Shown one piece after another: positions 55,703-64,000 of a stretch of DNA of 64,000 nt; within the stretch, counting starts at the first letter, position 1, and every line of letters starts with the position of its first letter. The position numbers and the translations under genes are program-made. The notes under the pieces were generated by a model. The model was not told where the DNA came from. It searched no databases and saw nothing but the letters and a program-made list of their open reading frames with translations. Source of the DNA: Saccharina japonica (Eukaryota; Sar; Phaeophyceae; Laminariales; Laminariaceae); contig MEHQ01004074.1 in NCBI GenBank assembly GCA_008828725.1, forward strand, positions 202,373-266,372. The letters are read 5' to 3'.

Positions 55703-58700
55703 ATGATTGCCCATTGCTCATGTCCTCGCTCGTTCATTTGGTACTTCCCTTTGCTCGTTCATCTTCTCGTTCCCCTGTTCACTACCTCGCTTGTTTGCTA
55801 GCATGTATACCTGCACGCTTGAATGCTTGCATACTTGCTCCCTTGTGTACTTGCCCGCTCGCTCACTCACTCGCTTGCTTGCTTGCGCTTTGCCGGGAAG
55901 ATTTACAACGGATTCGCGGGTTTCTTCGACTACGGCCCCCTCGGGGTGGAGCTGAAGAAGAACATCAAGGACGCTTGGTGGAGGGACGTGGTGCAGGCTA
56001 GGGACGACATCGTGGGTCTCGACTCCTCCATCATCGGAAACCCCAAGGCGAGGCGTGTTTTTATGTTAATTTGTATTTACACGACTGCCTCGAAATACAG
56101 GGGGGCCTTTTAGGCTCTGGGTAAATGCAGCCGGAGATCCTGTAGAAAGATCAACAGCCATAAGATTCGCGCTGTCAGACCGAAAATCTCCGAAAACACG
56201 TTTTTTATTTTATTTTTCGAACGCCTTCCACTTCTCATAGCGCACACAGCTGTTGGCAACAGTTACAATTATCCATCAGCGCAAGTTCCGATTGCGGGGG
56301 GCCATAGTAATCAGGACCCGTCTCGCACACAAAAACCCATACATTCCGGTATTTTTACTAAGCATATTTGGTCCTGATTTCTAGGTTCCCCCTCAATAGC
56401 GGCGAGAGGTACGCTATTTTTGTTTTTTAGGAGGGGGGGAGGGCGGGGGTCGGCGAGCGGGATGTGTATTGCTTTTGGCGCTCGAGGGAAGATGGGAGGG
56501 AGAAACATAAGAGGGGAGGAGTGGGCTATTCGTAGGAAACTTGCGGGGTTTGCAGATTACGCTCGATGTTGTTGTTTGTGGTCGTGGTGGTGGTGGTGGT
56601 GATGCTGTTGGTGTCGGTACTGGTAGTGGTGTTGTTTGGTGGTGTCGTTATTGGTGTCTGCGGTTGCATTGGTGTTGTTACTTGGTGCTGGCGGTGCTGT
56701 TGCTCTGTTGATCTTGCTACGTAGTACCTGGTACCAGCATTTGTAGCACCTGGCACCAGCATGTATTTGTAGCATCTGGCACCTCCCCATCCGAAAGTAT
56801 AAGGACCGTTTCGGTATCCAACTTTTTACCCGAACGGTTCTTAATTTTCCGGACAGAATGGTACAAACTTTTTATTGTACATCATAGTATATATTTTTGC
56901 AGAAATTAGGGGTGGAAGCGGGGTCGTTTTTTGCCGCGCGGTTAATTTGTTTCGGGCTGCCGTCATGTTGTCGGCCACATGAAGCCGCTCAATGTGGCCG
57001 AGTTTTTTCCTGCGCGGGGCGAAAGCGAGCACCACTGGAACGATCGATAGTGGACACGCCCTTCGCCATTATGGCGAGGGTATTGCTGCTCACCGTCGGG
57101 TAGGATAAAAACGACAGCTGTCTCCGTACGCGTTGTGGTCAACAAACTGAATAACGTTCCTCTGGTGTATGTGTGTTGCTCTGCGGCGGTTTTCCACAGG
57201 TTTGGGAGGCGTCCGGTCACGTGGCAGGGTTCTCGGACCCCATGGTGGACTGCAAGGAGAGCAAGCTGCGGTACAGGGCGGACCAGCTCTTTTACGGAAA
57301 GGTACTGTTCATATTGACCCTTAATGCTAGTGTCAACCCCTTTGGGACGGACCCCCTTTAAGGGATATGAGGGATATGGGGGACCCCTTTTGAGGTATAT
57401 GAGGGATATAAGTGACCCCTTCTAAGGGATATCATGGATAATGGGCCCCTTTTAAGGGATATAAGGGACCCCTTTTAAGGGATATAAGGGACCCCTTTTT
57501 AGGGCTATAAGGGACCCCTTTTAAGGGATATAAGGGACCCATTTTAAGGGATATGAGGGATATAAGGGATAGCGACCAAAACAATGACAACTTTGGTGTT
57601 ATCATCGGTCTATACGAGCAGCGTGAGCTCGCAGCAGTACGGATAGGGATCATGTTGCGCCCGTGCCGTAAGACTTCTTGACCTGCAACCATTGTAACTC
57701 GGACGCCAACCGTCGTATGTCTTTTCCCGCCAATCACGCAGCAGTGGCCGTTTTGCTGTCATGGTTCACTTTTTATCTCCGATTTTCGCCTCCGACATTC
57801 CGAGAGGGCTGACCCATTACTTTGCACCCATGTTTTTTTGGGGGGGACACAGACTTCCTTGAATTCAGTGTACAAGTTACAATTGTTAGTGGAAAGTGCA
57901 AATACTGCAGCAATCCTATGTTTTACTATTGTACCACTACTTCTATGCCGCTACTATTGCTACGGCTACAAAATGGACCTGGAACTACTATTAATGCTGC
58001 TACTACTACCACGTCTGCCACCACTACTACTTCCACTACTTCTACTACTACCACCACCACCAACCACCACCACTACTACCACGCGATTGCCATAAGCTGT
58101 AACGCCGTTTTCCTCGGTGCCACTCGGCAGGTGGAGTTGGAAGACGGAGACGTCATCGGCTACGTGTCCGTCCTGGAGTCAGGCACGATGCAGAAGGAGG
58201 CCGATGCCGCTGCCGACAAGATGAAGCGCAAGGCATCTAAGCAGGTACGCACTAGGCACACGATTATTCGATTTGGGTTCGGTTTCGATTCGGTTTTGGT
58301 TTGGTCTCGGTTTCGGTTTCGGTTCGGTTGTGGTTTCGGTTGTGGTTTCGGTTCGGCTTCGTTTCGTTTCGGTTTCGTTTCGGTTTCAGTTTCCGTTCGG
58401 TTGTGGCGTCGGTTCGGTTTCCTTTCGGCTACGGTTCGGCCGAGGATCGGTTGCGGTTGACCCCGGGCTCGAGCACACGCGGTCGGCGCCATGTTAAGAG
58501 CAAGAAACAAGAGCATGCCCTATATGTAGAGTATACTACGTTGTTTAACATTTCAAGCTTTCGTTTTTTTCATGATCCCGCGACGCCCCAGGGGCGTGCT
58601 ACAATAGAGGTACGTGGCACTTTTTGGTCGTTTGTTTTTCTCTGAATTACGGGCGGCTCCTTAGCCCAAAAATCGTCGGAATTTCATTATTGTGTTGAAA

Positions 58701-60185
58701 TATTTTTCGTTGTATACTTGGCCCACGGGACTGTTCATCTGGTAGCACTTTTAGCTTCCTCCAAATCAGTTTTTGGGTGAGGTATAGAGCTCCTCAATAT
58801 ACCACCACCCTCAGAAGGCAGAAATGGTGCACCTCTACCGTACCATGCGTCCCCACCCCACCCCCCCCCTCACCACCCTCCAACCCCACCGTACTCAACC
58901 TCCCCTTATCCCTCTCGTTCTCGTCCCGCAGGGTACACTTAAGCCCGTGGCGCTCCAAGACCTGTCAAAGGTTACGAAGGAGGAGCTGGAGCTGGTGCCA
59001 TCGCCGGCCACGGGGACGCCGGGCGCTCTGACCCCGCCAAGGGAGTTCAACCTGATGTTCCAGACCAACGTCGGAGCCATGGCGGTGAGCAAGGGGAAGG
59101 GGAGGGGTGTGACGGGGTGTACTCATTAGCCGCACGTCATAAAAGGCCGTTGTTCTATGACCATAGACCCTCGCACCCCTATAATGCCGGGACGGAGCAC
59201 GTTGGGTTTTCACCAACCTGGCAGACTTTTGTTGCACCAAGCGCGAAGCGAAACGTGAGGTGTTGGGCGAGTCGCATGAAGGGTAAAGCTGCATTCTACT
59301 AAGAACCGCTTGTCAGGCGGACTTGCATGTTGACGACAGCCTCCAATTAATTGTGAGGGGGGGGTTAGGGGGGTAGAATGAGGTGGTGGGGTGGGGTAAG
59401 GTGGGTAGGGAGGGGTGGGGTGGGGTGGGGTGGGGTTCGCCGCGGGAGTTCAACTTGGTGTTCCAGACCAGCGTGAGGGCCATGTCGGTGAGGGAAAAGG
59501 GGAAGGGGGGTGTTTTCGCTCACCGCAAGCACCCGTCGGGGCTGCTGCGCTATTGGAGATGGGAGGGAGGGGAAGGGTTAGGTGTAGGCAGTGGGAGGGG
59601 GTACGAAGGGGAGGGGGGGGTAGAGGTGGTAGCATGGGGTATGGGTTTGGGTAGAGAATGGGATGGAAGGAGATGGAGGGGGTGGGGGTAGGGGGTGGGA
59701 GGGAGGTAGAGGTTGAGCACCCCCAACGCTCTACCCGGAGAATTGGGGTAGTCTCTCTCCGTGGTGCAGGGTGATTGTACTTATGGTGTTGATGAGGCCC
59801 TTCTGATGTTGTGTCGCTCTCCCTGCCCTTCGGCTTGCTTCCCTCGGTCTCTCTCTCCAGCCTACTTGTGTGTTTCGGTTTGGCTCCACACCTTGCCCCC
59901 CCCATCACCTCCCCCCCCGCTCTCTTTTTTTGGTGTACACCTTTTTGTTGTGCCCCTTCTCCTCTCTTCTTCCTCCTCCTCTTCTCTAGATATTTTTTTT
60001 GTGACCCTCCTCCTCCTCCTCCTTCGTTGAGAATCTGAGCCCTTTTCGTGTTTGTCTAGTTGGCGTTTTTCGTGTTTGCGTTGCGGACCGGGTGTTGCGG
60101 TTGCCTCACGTGGTTAACGTTGTCTTGCCTGGCGTGTGCGCGCGAGCAGGACGCGAGCTCGGTGGCATACATGCGGCCGGAGACG

Positions 60186-60217
<32 letters not shown>

Positions 60218-63200
60218 GCAACAGGCGGCTAGGGCCAAGGTCAGCACTTCGTCGCTCAGTAGTCACTCAGTAGTCACTCAGTAGGGGGTCATAACCAATC
60301 TATTGTCAGGCAGTAGTCAGGCAGTGAGTAGTCAGTGAGTAGTCAGTCAATAGCCAGACTAGCTAGGCAGTAGTCAGTCAATAGTCAGTCAGTCCATAGC
60401 CAGACTAGCTAGGCAGTAGCCAATCAGAAGTCAGCCAGTGAACAGGCAGTAGGCGGTCAGCCACTGGTCCATCACATGAGTCAGTCGGGCAGTAGCTAGA
60501 CAGTAGTCAGTCAGTCGGTAGCGAGACAATGATCAGGCGAATAAACAGACAGTAGTCAGTGTGCTTGTGCCGACTGTTCGTGTCTATTGTACATCGCAGC
60601 TACGTGCAGCAGGTAGTCTATGTTGCGATGTTTGTTTTCCTACTTGATAATTGTTTTGCGTTTTTGTTTTTTTTTGCTTTTTTTTATTTTCATGTTTTTT
60701 GTTTTCATTTGTAATTTCGTTTTTGTCATGCTTGCCATTCATTTGATCATTCGATTTTGTCATCCCTTTTTTCTTCCGTTAGTTTTTTTGGCAACAAAAA
60801 TTGTAATGTTGTCATACTATAATTTCATCATTTTGGTATTTGTTTGGTTTTTTTTTTTTTTTTGCGGCATTGAGTTGTGTCCTTTATTATGTTCCGGCGT
60901 GTATTCACTGCTGTCGGCAGATCCCGTTCGGCATCGCACAAGTGGGCAAGGCGTTCCGGAACGAGATCACGCCGAGAAACTTCATCTTCCGCTCTAGGGA
61001 GTTCGAGCAGATGGAGGTCGAGTACTTCATTGAGGAAGGGGAGGCCTGGAGACAGGTGTGATATGCGTGCGTTTGTGGGTGTTTGTGGGTGGGAGGGTGG
61101 CCAACTTCAAGAACGTGCAACAGGCGGCTAGGGCCAAGGTCAGCACTTCGTCGCTCAGTAGTCACTCAGTAGTCACTCAGTAGGGGGTCATAACCAATCT
61201 ATTGTCAGGCAGTAGTCAGGCAGTGAGTAGTCAGTGAGTAGTCAGTCAATAGCCAGACTAGCTAGGCAGTAGTCAGTCAATAGTCAGTCAGTCCATAGCC
61301 AGACTAGCTAGGCAGTAGCCAATCAGAAGTCAGCCAGTGAACAGGCAGTAGGCGGTCAGCCACTGGTCCATCACATGAGTCAGTCGGGCAGTAGCTAGAC
61401 AGTAGTCAGTCAGTCGGTAGCGAGACAATGATCAGGCGAATAAACAGACAGTAGTCAGTGTGCTTGTGCCGACTGTTCGTGTCTATTGTACATCGCAGCT
61501 ACGTGCAGCAGGTAGTCTATGTTGCGATGTTTGTTTTCCTACTTGATAATTGTTTTGCGTTTTTGTTTTTTTTTGCTTTTTTTTATTTTCATGTTTTTTG
61601 TTTTCATTTGTAATTTCGTTTTTGTCATGCTTGCCATTCATTTGATCATTCGATTTTGTCATCCCTTTTTTCTTCCGTTAGTTTTTTTGGCAACAAAAAT
61701 TGTAATGTTGTCATACTATAATTTCATCATTTTGGTATTTGTTTGGTTTTTTTTTTTTTTTTGCGGCATTGAGTTGTGTCCTTTATTATGTTCCGGCGTG
61801 TATTCACTGCTGTCGGCAGATCCCGTTCGGCATCGCACAAGTGGGCAAGGCGTTCCGGAACGAGATCACGCCGAGAAACTTCATCTTCCGCTCTAGGGAG
61901 TCCCTGCCTTGCCCTCCCCCTTTTTGGCAAAACAAATACCTGGTATGTTATTTCCGCAGCACCACCAAGACTGGCTTGACTTCTCGTGGGGGTGGTTGAA
62001 GTCCATAGGGCTTCGCGAAGACCTCATGGGAAAGTGAGTGTTTTTTTATTCATATTTACCGTCTCTGCTGTTTTTTTTTTCCTGCTGCCGCCATAAAACT
62101 CTGCAACCACCGCCGCCAACGTCCAGGGCTGTCTTGTGTAGACCGTCGGTCAGCCCAGCTTCGAAAAAATGGTTGGGGTTGACGCAAGGTAAAAAACATC
62201 TGATGACGTTTTTAATGCAATCTGAAACAAGAAGAAAAAAAAAACGAAAGGCCCCCACCAGCGGTTGAATTTTTCAAGTCTATCATACACAAGCCCAAAA
62301 AAACGTAGGGCACAACGACCAGCAAAAGGTGATCGGTACATACATCTACTTGACTTTAAATGTACCAGAGGTGTATCAGCTGCCAGGTATATACCCTTAC
62401 CCCTACATAACACCCCCCCTTTTTTACCCCAGGGACGTCCACAAGGATGATGGCCTGGCGCACTACGCGAAGGCTTGCACGGACATCACCTTCAAGTTCC
62501 CCTTCGGGGAGTCGGAGCTCCAGGTGGGTGCGCGCGCCGCAGTGCTACATACACACTACCTGGTGCCAAATAAGACAGTATAACTGTCGCTACATAGGAA
62601 CTCCCGCAGCAAGAATATTTGCAATTGCCGCCAACTTTTGTGCGTTGGTGGATCCCGGTCGGTCGGTCGGTTGGTCGGTCGGTCGGTCGGTTGGTCGGTC
62701 GGTCGGTCGGTCAGTCGGTCGTCGGTCGGTCGGTCGATCGGTCGGTCGATCGGTCGGTCAATTGATCGGTCGGTCGGTCGATCCTAATGTGCGTTGGTGG
62801 ATCCCGGTCGGTCGGTCGGTCGGTCGGTCGGTCGCTTCAACCATCTGGAAACGAGTCCCAATATTTGGCGCCGTGTAAATTAGCAAAAACTCGCATTCAC
62901 CCGTGAGTATTAATATGAACTACAGCAGGACAGGAATATAACGACCGTTTGGACTCTGCTTAGAATAGCAAACGTGGATTATAATTCCGGCCAGACTGGT
63001 ATGTCTTACTAGCCTTTTTTGGGCCGAGGATGTATGCCGCGTTTGGGCTCTCTGATATGAATAGCAAATGTAGGTTATATACCCGGACAGATTTGTATGA
63101 CCTACCTACTTGCCTTTTCTGGGGCACTTTGGAGAGAGTAACTGGCGAATACATAAGACGATTTGATCACAGAATCCGCCACACGAAGTAGCGCTGGCTG

Positions 63201-64000
63201 GTCACATTTATCTTCACGCGGTGCCGGGCACTGGTGTATCTGTTGTTCACGCGGCGCAAAGCTCTCTGGTTCTGGTCGGTCGTCTGTTCATGCGGTGCCG
63301 CGCGCGCGCGCTGATTGGTCTGCTGTGCCTTTACACGCGGTGCCGTGATCTGATTGGGCAGGGAGTGGCAGCGCGGGGTTGCTACGACCTGACCCAGCAC
63401 CAGGAGGCTAGCGGCAAGTCGATGGAGTACTTCGACGAGAGGTCAAAGACGAAGTACGTGCCCCACGTCATCGAGCCCTCCTTGGGGGTCGACAGACTCT
63501 TCCTGGCCATCATGGTCTCGGCTTACCACGAGGACGAGGTGACGCGCTCTAAAATGGGTCTTCCGTATCACTTAATTTTTTTGTTTTTGTGTCTTGGGTT
63601 TATCCTCGTTTTTACAGTTTTTTTCTTCTTGTTTTTGTTTTTCTTCGTATTTTACCCTAGTGAATGTTTGTTTTACTTCTGTTGTTCTTGTTTTTTCTTG
63701 TTTGTTTTATGTTTCTCCCGGTCATTGTGTGAACCCTCGCTGGGGGTCTTCGCTGGGGGTCTTCGGAGGTCCAAGATATCCCTCTTGCCTTAACCCCCGC
63801 CGTTCAAGTTGTTTCTACTAGGAGTAGAAACGGTACTCCGTCTCAGAAGGGATGCGTGGTCAATGATCAAATTACTGAGGCAAGCAACGAATGAGTACGC
63901 CACCCGCCCCCCCTTTCCGCCCCCTGCCGAATTGTCAGCGGCGAGAATAAAAACGTGTTTCCGCTTGTTAAGTTTTTCAAACCTCATCCCCCCCCCCCCC
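54843..64000 (+). CDS. GARS: Glycyl-tRNA synthetase, class II (3' end beyond the window)
   Basis: Attaches glycine to tRNA-Gly for protein synthesis. Exons 54843-54992, 55901-56047, 57200-57301, 58131-58244, 58932-59084, 60150-60239, 60921-61055, 61960-62033, 62433-62523 and 63362-63538 join in frame to 411 residues; the anticodon-binding end lies outside. Eukaryotic-type hallmarks: [20 protein letters not shown], motif 1 [33 protein letters not shown], the [10 protein letters not shown] block, [14 protein letters not shown], motif 2 [20 protein letters not shown] (about 265-282), [11 protein letters not shown] and motif 3 [10 protein letters not shown] (390-397). ATG at 54843 is the first in-frame start near the core, but a 23-base G run (54875-54897) follows it, and ATGs at 54903 and 54936 are alternatives. 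The exon 2 donor is GC rather than GT. Introns carry an exon echo and an 899-bp tandem duplication. Confidence 0.94.
55205..55705 (+). repeat. CTTGCCTG/CTTGCTTG octamer array in GlyRS intron 1
   Basis: About 500 bases of CTTGCCTG and related words. It yields extremely long Cys/Leu/Ala ORFs (over 400 codons in one frame) that are pure repeat artefacts. Confidence 0.92.
56295..56392. mobile_element. MITE of the CGGGGGAACATAGTAA family (copy 4)
   Basis: The left end GGGGGGCCATAGTAATCAGG then ACC is mirrored by TTGGTCCTGATTTCTAGGTT then CCCCCT at the right, giving about 23 bp of inverted ends. It lies in GlyRS intron 2. Confidence 0.75.
56781..56863. mobile_element. Foldback MITE (85-bp family), copy 5
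   Basis: CCATCCGAAAGTATAAGGACCG at the left pairs with CGGTTCTTAATTTTCCGGAC then AGAATGGTA at the right. The left tip is decayed. Confidence 0.68.
57340..57575 (+). repeat. Tandem repeat of AAGGGATATAAGGGACCCCTTTT
   Basis: About ten units of 22-40 bp. The GGACCCCTTTTAAGGGATA core is the same as in the 15175-15870 array, where GCGGCC replaces the second half. Confidence 0.85.
58270..58445 (+). repeat. TTTCGGTTCGG low-complexity tract
   Basis: CGGTTTCGGTT words directly downstream of the GlyRS exon 4 donor. The complementary AACCGAAAC composition resembles 5330-5705. Confidence 0.8.
59105..59325 (+). repeat. PolyG-associated repeat, module B
   Basis: GGGGTGTACTCATTAGCCGC through GACCCTCGCACCCCTATAAT, the GCGAAGCG-AACGTGAGGTGTT core and AAGAACCGCTTGTCAGGCGG. 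It begins about 20 bases after the GlyRS exon 5 donor. Confidence 0.8.
59439..59492 (+). pseudogene. Partial copy of GlyRS exon 5 (exon echo)
   Basis: Encodes [16 protein letters not shown] followed by a GTGAGG donor, matching [16 protein letters not shown] + GTGAGC at 59038-59090. Only the 3' third of the exon and its donor were copied. The copy lies about 400 bases downstream and has about nine substitutions. Confidence 0.85.
60202..61901 (+). repeat. Tandem duplication of GlyRS exon 6-intron-exon 7 segment (899-bp period)
   Basis: 60202-61002 and 61101-61901 (801 bp each) appear identical by eye. Each copy starts within exon 6 (CCAACTTCAAG), spans the whole intron and ends inside exon 7 at CTCTAGGGAGT. 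The second copy therefore holds a 5'-truncated exon 6 and a 3'-truncated exon 7. The 98 bases between copies contain the rest of the real exon 7 and its donor. The identity implies a very recent event or an assembly artefact. Confidence 0.9.
62655..62832 (+). repeat. (GGTC)n tetranucleotide array
   Basis: GGTCGGTCGGTT/GGTCGATC units in two blocks around a repeated TGCGTTGGTGGATCCC, in GlyRS intron 9. Confidence 0.88.
62921..63001. mobile_element. Foldback MITE (85-bp family), copy 6, with a partial neighbour
   Basis: TACAGCAGGACAGGAATATAAC at the left pairs imperfectly with ATTATAATTCCGGCCAGACTGGTA at the right. A half copy (TTTGGGCTCTCTGATATGAA ... CCGGACAGATTTGTA) follows at 63037-63095. 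Confidence 0.65.
63820..63915 (-). repeat. PolyC-associated repeat, inverted module A
   Basis: TCTCAGAAGGGATGCGTGGT then CAATGATCAAATTACTGAGG, CAAGCAACGAATGAGTAC and a C-rich end. The window closes with a further C run at 63990-64000. Confidence 0.75.

Noticed and set aside
54772..56001. 409-codon plus-strand ORF rich in Cys, Leu and Ala
   Set aside because: It is the translation of the CTTGCCTG repeat in GlyRS intron 1, entered from a shifted frame of exon 1; the real exons use another frame.
60620..61896. Pair of identical 125-codon Phe/Leu-rich ORFs
   Set aside because: They are T-rich intron sequence duplicated with the 899-bp GlyRS tandem duplication, running into exon 7 in a wrong frame.

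Overview
The window is nuclear DNA from an intron-rich, repeat-laden eukaryote, most likely a stramenopile and probably a brown alga. This rests on many small phase-conserving exons split by multi-kilobase introns, tightly packed head-to-head gene starts, an Ectocarpus-like abundance of short repeats and polyG/polyC tracts, and one candidate leader that looks like a heterokont plastid presequence. The species call is inference. There are no prokaryotic operons, rRNA genes or CRISPR arrays.

Five protein genes can be assembled exon by exon with matching splice phases: SEC62 (minus, 6509-21076, ER protein translocation), a DUF218/YdcF-like membrane-anchored protein (plus, 21526-35301), a Beclin-1/ATG6 autophagy protein (minus, 41286-46259), a mitochondrial adrenodoxin-type [2Fe-2S] ferredoxin (plus, 46470-50240) and glycyl-tRNA synthetase (plus, 54843 to beyond the right edge). 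SEC62 and the DUF218 gene start head to head 449 bp apart; ATG6 and the ferredoxin start head to head 210 bp apart. Weaker candidates are a terminal exon at the left edge (105-183), a signal/transit-peptide exon at 52779-52872 that could extend glycyl-tRNA synthetase, a small ORF at 53304-53540, and a minus-strand ORF at 40486-40842.

Layout: 1-1800 a 222-bp satellite; 1.8-6.5 kb unrelated micro- and minisatellites; 6.5-21 kb SEC62, whose introns hold over twenty repeat blocks and several miniature elements; 21-35 kb the DUF218 gene, with a young non-autonomous LTR element in its largest intron; 35-41 kb a gene-poor convergent interval with a Ty1/copia-like relic folded into a 240-bp hairpin; 41-50 kb the ATG6/ferredoxin pair; 50-54.8 kb mostly unannotated sequence with miniature elements; 54.8-64 kb glycyl-tRNA synthetase.

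The most unusual signal is recurrent 'exon echoes': partial, untranslated copies of an exon's 3' part lying just downstream of the real exon. They occur in SEC62 (two exons), glycyl-tRNA synthetase (one exon, plus a separate 899-bp exon-intron tandem duplication) and ATG6 (terminal exon). Several families of tiny foldback elements (about 85, 110-200 and 172 bp) and a polyG-associated dispersed repeat family with two homologous modules also recur throughout.
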